64,000 bases of DNA, taken from Actinobacteria bacterium UBA4426. Its GTDB lineage: Bacteria; Actinomycetota; Actinomycetes; S36-B12. Shown here piece by piece: positions 35,671 to 45,633 of this stretch (within the stretch, counting starts at the first letter, position 1; each line of letters begins with the position of its first letter). The notes under the pieces are model-generated. The model was not told the origin of the DNA. It saw only the letters and a program-made list of their open reading frames with translations, and did not search any database. The stretch is taken from NCBI GenBank assembly GCA_002390705.1, contig DGQA01000018.1, forward strand, positions 10,182 through 74,181, given 5' to 3'. The position numbers and the translations under genes are program-made.

Positions 35671-35682
35671 GCCCGCATCTTA
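35671..35682 (-). promoter_or_regulatory. Predicted leaderless promoter (-10) of pyk
   Basis: TAAGAT (35682-35677) plus 6 bases plus ATG. The operator-like palindrome at 35684-35697 lies directly upstream. Confidence 0.55.
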
Positions 35683-35683
35683 C

Positions 35684-35697
35684 TGTAACCGATTACA
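35684..35697 (-). promoter_or_regulatory. cre-like LacI-family operator at pyk
   Basis: TGTAATCGGTTACA (minus strand) is a 14-base palindrome with the central CG typical of LacI-family operators; it fits every position of the consensus TGWAANCGNTNWCA. It sits between the -10 and where a -35 would be, a place where a bound repressor blocks polymerase. Which regulator reads it is unknown. Confidence 0.55.
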
Positions 35698-35732
35698 CAT
35701 GGGCCGTTCCGACATAACGCTCCTCGCAATGT

Positions 35733-37187
35733 TCACACAACCAACGGTCGATCAAATGCTGAGATAGGACGGGGCAGGTTGGTCGACCCCATTAAGAATT
35801 GGTCGACAGATGCGGCAGCGGCTCGCCCTTCGGCGATCGCCCAGACAATTAATGACTGGCCGCGGCCCGCATCACCGGCAACAAACACTCCATGCGTCCC
35901 AGTGAAGAAATCTGCGTCACGCTTAATATTGCCACGAACATCAAGTTCGAGCCCCAATTGTTCCACGTACGGGGCGGGTTCTGGCCCGGTAAAGCCCATT
36001 GCCAAAAGGACTACATCAGCTTTGAGAATTTTTTCAGTGCCGGGAATAACAGCGAAACTCCCATTCGTGAACTCCACTTCGGCAAGTTCTATTCCCGAAA
36101 GATTCTGACCGTCCTCGCTCAAGAATCTTTGGGTTGACATCGAGAAAAGTCTTTCTCCCCCCTCTTCATGTGCACTCGACACCCGATAAATCATGGGGTA
36201 GGTAGGCCACGGGGCACTTTCGCTGCGATCGGTACCGGGATTGGGCATAATCTCAAGTTGGGTCACACTTGCCGCCCCTTGCCGATGCGAGGTACCTAAA
36301 CAGTCAGCACCGGTGTCCCCACCGCCAAGGATCACAACATGTTTCCCGGCTACGTCATAGGGGGACTTCTCCAGGTCGCCTTCCTGCACCCGATTGGCCA
36401 AGGGCAGGAACTCCATTGCTTGATAGATTCCATCAAGATCGCGACCAGGGACTTCAAGCTCTCGAGCGACGGTTGAGCCAACACACATCACGATCGCGTC
36501 ATAGCGGTGGCGTAAATCCGAACCCGTCAGATCAACCCCAATCTCGATTCCGGCACGGAATTTAACCCCTTCGGCTTCGAGCTGGCCTAACCGTTGATCA
36601 AGATGATGCTTTTCCATTTTGAACTCCGGAATTCCGTATCGCAATAAGCCGCCAATCCGGTCCGCCCGTTCGAACACAGCAACCGTGTGCCCGGCCCGTG
36701 CTAATTGTTGAGCGGCGGCAAGCCCGGCCGGACCCGATCCAATCACCGCCACCGTGCGACCAGAAAGACTTTCCGGTGGCGCTGGGTTGATCCAACCGGC
36801 TTGCCATGCGCGGTCAACAATGGATACTTCCACTTGTTTAATGGTGACCGGGTCTTCATTGATGCCAAGCACGCAGGCGGACTCACACGGCGCAGGACAC
36901 AGTCTTCCGGTGAACTCTGGGAAATTATTTGTTGCATGCAGACGTTCAATTGCTTGCCCCCAGTCTCGGTCAAATATCAATTCATTCCATTCGGGGATCA
37001 GGTTGCCCAGCGGGCAACCGTCGTGACAAAACGGAATGCCGCAATCCATACATCGGCCCGCTTGAAGTTCGACATCTCGGGCATCGAAGTCTTCGTAGAC
37101 TTCGCGCCAATCCCGAATCCGAATATCTACCGGCCGGCGCTTCGGTAGCTCTCGATCGGTTGTGAGAAAGCCGCGCGGATCACCCAT
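35733..37187 (-). CDS. gltD: Glutamate synthase small subunit
   Basis: The FAD/NADPH subunit that supplies electrons to GltB. 484 residues; the N-terminal iron-sulfur part has CMDCGIPFCHDGC and CPAPCESAC, then an FAD site (AVIGSGPAGLAAAQQLARAG) and an NADPH site (VVILGGGDTGADC). GAGGAG precedes the ATG. It lies 28 bases after gltB. Confidence 0.97.
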   Translation of the reverse strand: MGDPRGFLTTDRELPKRRPVDIRIRDWREVYEDFDARDVELQAGRCMDCGIPFCHDGCPLGNLIPEWNELIFDRDWGQAIERLHATNNFPEFTGRLCPAPCESACVLGINEDPVTIKQVEVSIVDRAWQAGWINPAPPESLSGRTVAVIGSGPAGLAAAQQLARAGHTVAVFERADRIGGLLRYGIPEFKMEKHHLDQRLGQLEAEGVKFRAGIEIGVDLTGSDLRHRYDAIVMCVGSTVARELEVPGRDLDGIYQAMEFLPLANRVQEGDLEKSPYDVAGKHVVILGGGDTGADCLGTSHRQGAASVTQLEIMPNPGTDRSESAPWPTYPMIYRVSSAHEEGGERLFSMSTQRFLSEDGQNLSGIELAEVEFTNGSFAVIPGTEKILKADVVLLAMGFTGPEPAPYVEQLGLELDVRGNIKRDADFFTGTHGVFVAGDAGRGQSLIVWAIAEGRAAAASVDQFLMGSTNLPRPISAFDRPLVV

Positions 37188-37214
37188 AATAACTCCTCAA
37201 CATCTTGACCATTA

Positions 37215-40200
37215 TTAAATCCTGCTCATGATTGCCAGCATCGGATCTTCACCGCGGCTAAGTGCATCGGCTTCGATTTCAAGAACACGTTTGTAGTCCC
37301 TCGGTATCACTTTTGTGAATCGGGTCACTGCCGCACCCCAGGCGGCAAGTAGATCGCTTCCACGACTCGACTCCGTGTGTTCAACGTGAGCTGACACCAA
37401 TTTATAGAGCTCTTGTGAGTCTGCCTCATCGAGTCGATTGAGCTCGACCAAGTCGTGGTTGATCAAAGTCGGTTCAAGGTCGAGCACGTACGCGATTCCG
37501 CCCGACATGCCTGCACCAAAATTGCGACCAGTTGGTCCCAGCACGACAACCTTCCCACCGGTCATGTACTCACAGCCGTGATCTCCGACCCCCTCAACGA
37601 CCGCGTGCGCGCCAGAGTTTCTCACGCAGAAGCGTTCACCTACACGACCTCGGAAGAACATTTCACCCGAAGTTGCTCCATATCCGATCACGTTTCCAGC
37701 GATTGTGTTCTCACTGGGGTCAAATGGCGCATTACGATGAGGATGGACAATTATTCGACCGCCGGAAAGTCCTTTTCCGACATAATCATTCGCATCACCG
37801 GTAAGTCGAAGTGTGAGTCCTTGTGGAATGAACGCACCAAAACTTTGACCTGCTGAACCGGTCAAGGAAATGTCGATGGTGCCATCTGGTAAGCCGCCGC
37901 GCTTAGTGATCTCGCTGCCTAACATCGTGCCAACTGTCCGATTCACATTTCGAATTTCCGCATCAAGCTTGGTGGGGAGCCCTGATTCTAAAGCATCAGC
38001 ACTCATCCGAATGAGCTCCTGATCTAGCGCATGTTCTAAACCATGCTCCTGATTCTTCATGTGACGTCGATGCCCGCTCCCCTGCAGATCAGGAACATGC
38101 AAAATCGGCTCCAAGTCGAGGCCGTCCGCCTTCCAGTGATGAATGGCTTTATTCAGGTTAAGCGTTTCAATGTGGCCGATTGCTTCGTCGAGCGAGGTGA
38201 AACCCAATTCTGCGAGCAACTCACGCACTTCTTGGGCAATGTATTCAAAGAAGGTTTCAACGAACTCCGGCTTGCCAGAAAACTTTTCACGCAAGGCCGG
38301 GTTTTGGGTTGCCACCCCAACCGGGCAGGTATCCAGGTGGCATACCCGCATCATGATGCAACCCATGACTACCAGTGGCGCAGTTGCAAAGCCAAATTCT
38401 TCAGCGCCCAAAAGCGCGGCGATAACTACATCCCGTCCGGTTTTCAGTTGGCCGTCCGTTTGCAAAACTACTCGGTCACGCAAACCATTGAGCAATAATG
38501 TTTGCTGCGTTTCAGCCAAACCCAGTTCCCACGGCGCACCCGCGTGCTTTAACGATGTGAGTGGCGAAGCACCGGTGCCGCCGTCATGCCCAGAAATAAG
38601 GATTACATCGGCATGTGCTTTGGCAACTCCAGCAGCAACTGTTCCCACTCCCACTTCAGCCACCAACTTCACATGAATACGTGCATCGGAGTTGGCATTC
38701 TTAAGATCATGAATTAACTGAGCTAAGTCTTCAATGGAATAGATATCGTGATGTGGTGGCGGCGAAATCAGGGTTACTCCTGGGGTTGAGTGCCTTGTCT
38801 TTGCGATCCACGGATACACCTTGGAGCCCGGCAGTTGACCACCCTCGCCCGGCTTTGCCCCTTGTGCCATCTTGATTTGAATATCGTCACTGTTTACCAA
38901 ATATTCGCTCGTGACTCCGAACCGCCCCGAAGCGACCTGCTTAATCGCCGAGCGCTTGAGGTCACCGTTACTCATCGGCACAAACCGCTCAGGATCCTCC
39001 CCACCCTCGCCCGTATTGGACTTGGCACCCAGACGATTCATCGCTATCGCGAGGGTCTCGTGGGCTTCCGCTGAAATAGATCCATAAGACATAGCGCCAG
39101 TTGAGAACCTTTTTACGATATTCTTAATTGACTCAACTTCGTCAATGGAAATTTCCGGCCGCTCAGAATTGAACTCAAAAAGTCCTCGCAAGGTCATCAA
39201 ACGTTCTGATTGGTCGTTCACTCGACCGGTGTATTCGCGAAAAATGTCAAACCTTTTTGACCGTGTGGCGTGCTGCAATCGAAATACCGTCTCGGGGTCA
39301 AATAGATGCGGTGACCCCTCACGCCGCCATTGATACTCGCCGCCATCGCGCAACGTTCGATGCGAGGGCGAGATTCCGGACACCGGATAGGCATCAGCGT
39401 GTCGAGCAGCGTTCTCCTTGGCAATCACGTCTATTCCCACTCCGCCTAGCTGCGAAGTCGTTCCGGTGAAGTATGCATCAATGAATTCCTGTGAAAGGCC
39501 AATCGCTTCGAAAATCTGAGCCCCACGATACGAAGCCACGGTTGACACTCCCATTTTGGACATCACCTTGAGCAGTCCTTTGCCCAAAGACTTGATTACA
39601 TTGCGCACAGCCTTCTCGGGCGTGATGTCGGAAATCACGTTGCGGCGCACCAAATCTTCCACACTTTCTAGGGTGAGATACGGATTAATCGCCGCGGCGC
39701 CGTAACCGATCAAAAGAGCGACATGATGTACCTCGCGGACATCGCCCGTTTCAATAAGCAAACTGATCATGGTGCGGTTCTTGGTACGCACCAGGTGGTG
39801 GTGCACTGCCGCGCACAGCAGAAGCGATGGAATCGGTGCCATATTCGCATTACTCTCGCGATCAGAGAGAACAATAAACCTCTTACCCTGACGAATCAGC
39901 GCATCCACTTCATTAAAGATCTCACGGATGCGCTTCTCGAGCCCAGCACCACCGCCGTACACGTTGTAAAGACCTTTGATCCGAGCGGCATCGAACTCTG
40001 GCAGTTGTCCATCTGCGTTGATGTGCAGAATCTTGGCAAGTTCGTCGTTATCAATGACTGGAAATGGCAGCACAACTTGACGGCAATGCCCGGGCAACGC
40101 CTCAAGTAGATTTCCCTCCGGTCCAATGATGCTGCCCAGCGAAGTCACGATTTCCTCACGGATCGCGTCAAGTGGTGGATTTGTGACTTGCGCAAAAAGC

Positions 40201-41717
40201 TGGCTGAAATAATCAAAGAGCATGCGCGGACGATCAGACAAAGCAGCAATGGGCGTGTCAGTTCCCATTGAGCCAATCGCCTCGGTGCCACTTTTCGCCA
40301 TTGGTTCGATGATGAGTCGCAAATCCTCTTGGGTGTAGCCAAAAGTTTGTTGGCGACGGGCCACTGAATCACGCGTGTGCACAATATGCTCTCGCTCGGG
40401 AAGAGTCTCTAGATGAATGAGCTCACGCGCCAACCACTCTTGATAAGGGTGCTCCCCAGCAAGGGATTCCTTTATTTCTTCATCTTCGATCACCCGTCCC
40501 GCTGCAGTGTCAACCAAGAACATCTTTCCTGGCTGTAATCTGCCCTTGCGGACAACGGTCCCGGGCTCAATGTCGAGCACTCCAGCCTCAGAAGCCAGCA
40601 CCACAAGCCCGTCGTCACACACCCAAAAACGCCCAGGCCGAAGGCCATTACGGTCCAGCACGGCGCCGATGATGGTTCCATCAGTGAAACTCACGTTTGC
40701 CGGGCCATCCCAGGGTTCCATAATCGTTGCGTGGAATTCGTAGAAGGCGCGCCGCGCCGGCGACATGTCGAGATTGTTTTCCCACGCCTCAGGAATCATC
40801 ATAAGAACGGCATGGGGAAGTGAGCGACCGCCAAGGTGGAAAAGCTCGAGAGCCTCGTCAAATGATGCGGAGTCGCTCGCATCTGGTGAGCAGATCGGGA
40901 ACAGGCGCGTCATGTCTCCGGGCAAAATATCGGAAGTCAACATGGCTTCGCGCGCGGTCATCCAGTTTCGGTTCCCCCGGACTGTATTTATTTCCCCGTT
41001 ATGAGCAATAAGCCGATACGGGTGCGCAAGTGGCCACGAAGGAAATGTGTTGGTGGAAAAACGAGAGTGAACCAGGGCCAATGCGCTGTGCACTAAAGGA
41101 TCCGTGAGGTCAGGGAAAAACGGAGACAATTGCCCGGTGGTCAGCATCCCTTTATATAACAATGTGCGACTGGACAGGGAGGAGAAGTACACCCCCAAAT
41201 CATGTTCGGCGAGCTTGCGAAAACCGTACACTGCCCGGTCAAGTTCAATTCCGGTAGAAACATAGTCCGCTATAAACAATTGCCAGAAATCCGGTTTACA
41301 TGACTTCGCCGTTGCCCCAATCATTGAATCATCGGTGGGTACTTGACGCCAGCCAATAACCGTTAAGCCCTCTGAGCGCGCAAGCTCTTCCAGCGCATCC
41401 ATAGCGAGTGCCGCTTGGCCTTGATCAAAAAAAGCCGTGCCCACGGCATATCCGCCCGCTGCGGGTAGCTCAAAGTCGACATTTTTGCGCAAGAAAAGGT
41501 CGGGGACCTGCAACAAGATCCCAGCCCCGTCACCACTGTCGGGTTCACTACCGGATGCGCCTCGGTGCTCGAGGTTAGTCAGTGCTTTAAGAGCTTTGAC
41601 CACGATGTCATGGGTGGGGATCCCCGTCAGAGTCGCTACAAATGCCACGCCACATGCATCATGCTCGCGTACCGGGTCGTATAAACCCTGCGCTCTCGGG
41701 TGCAGGCTAATCGCCAT
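37215..41717 (-). CDS. gltB: Glutamate synthase large subunit
   Basis: Makes glutamate from glutamine and 2-oxoglutarate. About 1500 residues: a class II glutaminase domain with the nucleophile Cys in EHDACGVAFV after a short propeptide, the FMN TIM barrel, the 3Fe-4S motif CIMMRVCHLDTCPVGVATQ, and a C-terminal beta-helix. The frame allows ATG at 41723, but AAGGAG sits 7 bases before the ATG at 41717, which I choose. Ammonia-assimilation pair with gltD. Confidence 0.97.
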   Translation of the reverse strand: MAISLHPRAQGLYDPVREHDACGVAFVATLTGIPTHDIVVKALKALTNLEHRGASGSEPDSGDGAGILLQVPDLFLRKNVDFELPAAGGYAVGTAFFDQGQAALAMDALEELARSEGLTVIGWRQVPTDDSMIGATAKSCKPDFWQLFIADYVSTGIELDRAVYGFRKLAEHDLGVYFSSLSSRTLLYKGMLTTGQLSPFFPDLTDPLVHSALALVHSRFSTNTFPSWPLAHPYRLIAHNGEINTVRGNRNWMTAREAMLTSDILPGDMTRLFPICSPDASDSASFDEALELFHLGGRSLPHAVLMMIPEAWENNLDMSPARRAFYEFHATIMEPWDGPANVSFTDGTIIGAVLDRNGLRPGRFWVCDDGLVVLASEAGVLDIEPGTVVRKGRLQPGKMFLVDTAAGRVIEDEEIKESLAGEHPYQEWLARELIHLETLPEREHIVHTRDSVARRQQTFGYTQEDLRLIIEPMAKSGTEAIGSMGTDTPIAALSDRPRMLFDYFSQLFAQVTNPPLDAIREEIVTSLGSIIGPEGNLLEALPGHCRQVVLPFPVIDNDELAKILHINADGQLPEFDAARIKGLYNVYGGGAGLEKRIREIFNEVDALIRQGKRFIVLSDRESNANMAPIPSLLLCAAVHHHLVRTKNRTMISLLIETGDVREVHHVALLIGYGAAAINPYLTLESVEDLVRRNVISDITPEKAVRNVIKSLGKGLLKVMSKMGVSTVASYRGAQIFEAIGLSQEFIDAYFTGTTSQLGGVGIDVIAKENAARHADAYPVSGISPSHRTLRDGGEYQWRREGSPHLFDPETVFRLQHATRSKRFDIFREYTGRVNDQSERLMTLRGLFEFNSERPEISIDEVESIKNIVKRFSTGAMSYGSISAEAHETLAIAMNRLGAKSNTGEGGEDPERFVPMSNGDLKRSAIKQVASGRFGVTSEYLVNSDDIQIKMAQGAKPGEGGQLPGSKVYPWIAKTRHSTPGVTLISPPPHHDIYSIEDLAQLIHDLKNANSDARIHVKLVAEVGVGTVAAGVAKAHADVILISGHDGGTGASPLTSLKHAGAPWELGLAETQQTLLLNGLRDRVVLQTDGQLKTGRDVVIAALLGAEEFGFATAPLVVMGCIMMRVCHLDTCPVGVATQNPALREKFSGKPEFVETFFEYIAQEVRELLAELGFTSLDEAIGHIETLNLNKAIHHWKADGLDLEPILHVPDLQGSGHRRHMKNQEHGLEHALDQELIRMSADALESGLPTKLDAEIRNVNRTVGTMLGSEITKRGGLPDGTIDISLTGSAGQSFGAFIPQGLTLRLTGDANDYVGKGLSGGRIIVHPHRNAPFDPSENTIAGNVIGYGATSGEMFFRGRVGERFCVRNSGAHAVVEGVGDHGCEYMTGGKVVVLGPTGRNFGAGMSGGIAYVLDLEPTLINHDLVELNRLDEADSQELYKLVSAHVEHTESSRGSDLLAAWGAAVTRFTKVIPRDYKRVLEIEADALSRGEDPMLAIMSRI

Positions 41718-41833
41718 CTTCATACTCCTTCAACGTCACAATTCACGCGGATTAGACCCGAACACGATGTCAAGCACGCGATGCGCAAAACAACATGTTT
41801 CAGACAGTTCCGGGACGACGTTGGCCCGAACCC

Positions 41834-42685
41834 CTATTCTACTGGTTCTGCTTCGATTTCTTCAACTGGAGCGACAATGACTTCCCTGCCGGGGCGCATC
41901 CGACTCGAAATCACCAAGTAGGCCAGAGCACCTAGACCAACCAGGATTGACGTCCAGACGTTAAGCCGAATTCCTAGAATTTGATTCGCCGAATCAATCC
42001 GCAGTGCTTCGATCCACCCCCGTCCTACCGTGTAAAGAAGTACGTACAATGCAAATACCCGACCGTGCCCAAGGTTGAATCTTCGGTCAGCCCAAATCAC
42101 CACAAGCGCAAGTGCGACCAGCCACAGGGATTCATACAGAAACGTCGGGTGAAATGTCGCGTATTCTGCGTAGCCTTTGGGTCGATTTGCCAGTGAGATC
42201 TCTAGTGCCCAGGGAAGTGTCGTAGGAGACCCAAAAAGTTCCTGATTGAAATAGTTTCCCAGACGTCCGATTGCTTGGGCAAGTGCAATCCCTGGAGCTA
42301 TCGCGTCCGCGATCGGAGGTAAGGCCACCCCACTTCGACGGGCACCGATCCAGGCGCCTACGCCACCGAGCATTACCGCTCCCCAGATCCCTAACCCGCC
42401 ATCCCAGATCCGAAATGCTGCCGCAAATCCTCGGCCTTGTTCGCCGAAATATATTTGCCAGTCGGAAAGGACGTGATACAGACGACCACCAACGATTCCA
42501 AATGGAACCGCCCAAATGGCGATGTCGGTGACAATACTTGGCTGACCGCCGCGTGCCACATAGCGCCTATTTCCTAAGACGACGGCAACGATTATTCCCA
42601 GCACGATAAACATTGCGTACGCCCGGATGGGAACCGGACCTAACTCCCATACTCCGGTCTCAGGGCTGGGGATGTAAGTCAACAT
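41834..42685 (-). CDS. lgt: Prolipoprotein diacylglyceryl transferase
   Basis: A membrane enzyme that adds diacylglycerol to the lipobox cysteine of prelipoproteins. 283 residues, about seven helices, with the signature AIGRLGNYFNQELFGSPT around the phosphatidylglycerol site. The C-terminal tail is acidic. No good Shine-Dalgarno is seen before the ATG. lspA, the next enzyme of the pathway, is at 62.7 kb. Confidence 0.95.
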   Translation of the reverse strand: MLTYIPSPETGVWELGPVPIRAYAMFIVLGIIVAVVLGNRRYVARGGQPSIVTDIAIWAVPFGIVGGRLYHVLSDWQIYFGEQGRGFAAAFRIWDGGLGIWGAVMLGGVGAWIGARRSGVALPPIADAIAPGIALAQAIGRLGNYFNQELFGSPTTLPWALEISLANRPKGYAEYATFHPTFLYESLWLVALALVVIWADRRFNLGHGRVFALYVLLYTVGRGWIEALRIDSANQILGIRLNVWTSILVGLGALAYLVISSRMRPGREVIVAPVEEIEAEPVE

Positions 42686-42703
42686 GGAGGAAGCAACCAG
42701 TCG

Positions 42704-43504
42704 CTAAGACTTTGACGCGACTAAGTCGGCGAGCGCCACCTGATCTGCCAACACCTCGGTGCCGACGGCTTCACCGTTGAGAAAGCCAGAAGGAGTTCCA
42801 CCGATTTGAGATGTAGAAAATTCTTGGTTAGAGTTTGCCGCCCACGCTAGGTAGGTGCCGTCTGTGACGCATTGCGAGAAGGTCGCTAGATCGCCATCAC
42901 TTAAATCGAGCCCGGATGCAAATGACACGAGTTCCTCGTCAGTGAACCCAACGCCCTCTTCGGCTGGCTGGTTGTCATAGACCGAATTATGGAACTCGAT
43001 GGTCTTCCCAGCGTCGATCGCGCAACCCCATGCACCAATGGCCCGGTGCGATGAATCATTTCCTAAGTTGGCGTCAAGAAAGGCTGTAGGTCGGTAGATA
43101 AGTTGAACTAGGCCTTCTTCCGCCAGTTCCTCAATTCCTGCCCCGTTTACTTCCTCAAGTGCACCGCAGGCCGGGCACTGAAAATCTTCCCAAATCTCCA
43201 GCACCGGTACATCGGCGCCACCATTGCCATAAGGCACTCCGAAGGGCGTTGTCGAGTCGGCCGCCAAGACGCCTACCGGCAAAGCTGCCTCCGGATCGGG
43301 TTGAACAATTCCACTAAGAGATCCACTTGCGTCATTGGATGGTGAATTGCTACTTGCAAAGATCGCTACCCCGATGATTGCGGCCATGATCACCACCACT
43401 GTCGCTCCACCAATAAAGCGAACCATGCGCTCGCGACGTTTTTCACTCGCTTGTGCTACTCCCCGCGCCTCTGCAGCCCTGTCGCGTCGGCTCTTTGCAC
43501 CCAT
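42704..43504 (-). CDS. Membrane-anchored DsbA/thioredoxin-like disulfide protein
   Basis: A periplasm-facing thiol oxidoreductase. After a basic cytoplasmic N terminus there is one membrane helix (about residues 30-50), a Ser/Asn-rich linker, then a DsbA-like fold with the active site FQCPACGALEEV and the cis-proline loop QIGGTPSGFLNG. Two more cysteines (WGCAID, FSQCVTD) could form a structural disulfide. ATG at 43504 has TAGGAG 8 bases upstream and is preferred to 43531. 266 residues. Between trpA and lgt. Confidence 0.85.
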   Translation of the reverse strand: MGAKSRRDRAAEARGVAQASEKRRERMVRFIGGATVVVIMAAIIGVAIFASSNSPSNDASGSLSGIVQPDPEAALPVGVLAADSTTPFGVPYGNGGADVPVLEIWEDFQCPACGALEEVNGAGIEELAEEGLVQLIYRPTAFLDANLGNDSSHRAIGAWGCAIDAGKTIEFHNSVYDNQPAEEGVGFTDEELVSFASGLDLSDGDLATFSQCVTDGTYLAWAANSNQEFSTSQIGGTPSGFLNGEAVGTEVLADQVALADLVASKS

Positions 43505-43575
43505 GGCTCTTACTCCTATTCGCACTTTCATGTCTCATCATGTGTAGCTTGAGGTCTTAGAATATGTGAAGGCCC

Positions 43576-44376
43576 CTAGCGAGCCCGATGTACCCCACCA
43601 GCAAGTTCTCTCGCCAGTTCGCGCACCCCGGCGACACCACCAGCGTTCGCCGCTGTGACGAAGGCGGACCCGACAATTACCCCGTCTGCATACTTAGCGA
43701 TCTCGGCGGCCTGGGCACCATTTGACACGCCCAGACCTACCGCGATGGGTAGGTCGGTGGATGCACGGACTCGGGCCACCAATTCGGGTGCCAGATTGCT
43801 TACCCTGTCCCGCGCCCCGGTCACGCCCATTGTTGATGCCGCGTAGACAAATCCTTGAGTCACCTGACAAATCCGGCTGATTCTTTCATTCGTTGAAGAG
43901 GGGGCGACGAGAAAAATAGGCGCCAGATCTTGACCGCCCGCTGCCGCGATCCACGGCTGGCCCTCTTCGATTGTGAGATCCGGTGTGATTACTCCAGCCC
44001 CACCGGCCTGCTGCAGTTCGTGAGCAAATGCGTCGATTCCGAATTGTTCAATGGGATTCCAGTAACTCATGACGACCGGGACTACCCCGCGATTGGCAAC
44101 TGCCTTAACTACCGTTAACACCGATTGTGGAGTTGCCCCGTTACCCAGTGCTTGGTCCACCGCCTGTTGAATCACGGGTCCATCCATCAAAGGATCGGAA
44201 TAGGGGAGCCCCACCTCAATCAGGTCAACTCCCCCATCACACATCGCTTCCACAAGCGCCACAGATTCCCCCAAAGTGGGAAACCCAGCCGGTAGGTAGC
44301 CGATGAGAAGCGCCCGATTCTCACTTTTCGCTTGAGCAAATACCGAGCCGATTAAGTCGACGCCGGTGTGGTTCAC
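43576..44376 (-). CDS. trpA: Tryptophan synthase alpha chain
   Basis: Releases indole from indole-3-glycerol phosphate and passes it to TrpB. 266 residues, TIM barrel; GVDLIEVGLPYSDPLMDGP contains the catalytic Glu and Asp. GTG start (44376) just after trpB, with GAAGGG upstream. Confidence 0.97.
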   Translation of the reverse strand: MNHTGVDLIGSVFAQAKSENRALLIGYLPAGFPTLGESVALVEAMCDGGVDLIEVGLPYSDPLMDGPVIQQAVDQALGNGATPQSVLTVVKAVANRGVVPVVMSYWNPIEQFGIDAFAHELQQAGGAGVITPDLTIEEGQPWIAAAGGQDLAPIFLVAPSSTNERISRICQVTQGFVYAASTMGVTGARDRVSNLAPELVARVRASTDLPIAVGLGVSNGAQAAEIAKYADGVIVGSAFVTAANAGGVAGVRELARELAGGVHRAR

Positions 44377-44379
44377 AGG

Positions 44380-45633
44380 TTAGCGCCCTTCAGAAAGTTC
44401 AATGCTGGCACCAAATTCACTGTGTTCCAGTTCGATTCCGAACCACCGGGCGGCTGTAGCGACATCTTTATCTCCACGACCGCTGAGATTAAGGATGATC
44501 ACCGAATCTGGTCCCAGTTCCTTACCGAGTCGAATCACACCGGCCAAGCCATGTGCGGTCTCAATCGCAGGGATGATCCCCTCCGTGCGTGAGCACAAGG
44601 CAAATGCATCCATGGCCTCTGAATCGTTGACACTTTCGTAAATCGCCCGACCAGTATCGTGTAGCCAAGCGTGTTCAGGTCCGACCCCTGGATAGTCAAG
44701 GCCCGCGCTGATCGAGTGTGACGGAACTGTTTGCCCCCACTCATCTTGCATAACGTAGGTGCGGGCACCGTGCAATACGCCCGGTGTCCCTGCAGCAAAC
44801 CGTGCGGCATGCCGACCGGTTTCCACCCCTTCCCCGCCGGCTTCGTATCCCCGTAGTTGAACGTTGGCGTCATCAATGAAGCCGCTAAAGAGTCCCATGG
44901 CATTGGATCCGCCACCCACACATGCTGCCACCGCATCAGGCAAACGTCCCTCAACCGCAAAAATCTGCTCACGTGACTCGCGCCCGATCACCGAATGAAA
45001 GTGGCGCACCATCTCGGGAAAGGGGGCAGGGCCCGTTACCGTTCCCAACACATAATGTGTGCTGTCCACGGAGGCGACCCAGTCGCGCATTGCTTCATTG
45101 ATAGCGTCTTTGAGGGTCATGTTGCCCGTGGCGACAGAAACAACCTCCGCACCGAGGATTTTCATTCGTGCCACATTGAGCGCCTGGCGTCTGGTGTCCT
45201 CGGCACCCATGTACACGGTGCATTGCAGGCCCAAAAGTGCCGCAGCAGTCGCTGTCGCCACACCGTGCTGACCAGCACCTGTTTCAGCAATAATGCGCGT
45301 TTTACCCATTCGCTGGGCCAAGAGCGCTTGGCCCAATACATTATTTATTTTATGCGACCCGGTGTGATTCAAATCCTCGCGTTTGAAATAAATCCGCGCA
45401 CCTGCGCAATGCTCGCCAAATCTGCGTGCGCGAGTCAAGGGCGATGGTCGCCCCGTGTAGTCCCGCTCCAGGTCGACTAGCCGGCTTATGAACTCGGGAT
45501 CAGCGACCCCGGCACGAAACGCGGCATCTAATTGATCCAGGGCGCTCGTGAGAGCCTCCGGAACAAACCTGCCGCCGTAGGGACCGTAGTGACCTGGAAG
45601 ATCACCCTGGAGGTTAGCTTGGGTCGTGCTCAT
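44380..45633 (-). CDS. trpB: Tryptophan synthase beta chain
   Basis: A PLP enzyme joining indole and serine. EDLNHTGSHKINNVLGQ holds the PLP lysine, and GGGSNAMGLF the phosphate loop. 417 residues from the ATG at 45633, which overlaps the trpC stop (ATGA); the longer frame from 45654 is not needed. Confidence 0.97.
   Translation of the reverse strand: MSTTQANLQGDLPGHYGPYGGRFVPEALTSALDQLDAAFRAGVADPEFISRLVDLERDYTGRPSPLTRARRFGEHCAGARIYFKREDLNHTGSHKINNVLGQALLAQRMGKTRIIAETGAGQHGVATATAAALLGLQCTVYMGAEDTRRQALNVARMKILGAEVVSVATGNMTLKDAINEAMRDWVASVDSTHYVLGTVTGPAPFPEMVRHFHSVIGRESREQIFAVEGRLPDAVAACVGGGSNAMGLFSGFIDDANVQLRGYEAGGEGVETGRHAARFAAGTPGVLHGARTYVMQDEWGQTVPSHSISAGLDYPGVGPEHAWLHDTGRAIYESVNDSEAMDAFALCSRTEGIIPAIETAHGLAGVIRLGKELGPDSVIILNLSGRGDKDVATAARWFGIELEHSEFGASIELSEGR

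Noticed and set aside
41718..41833. GlnR-like box upstream of gltB
   Set aside because: GGAAC and GAAAC are present, but the spacing is one base short of the known pattern and no good promoter was found.
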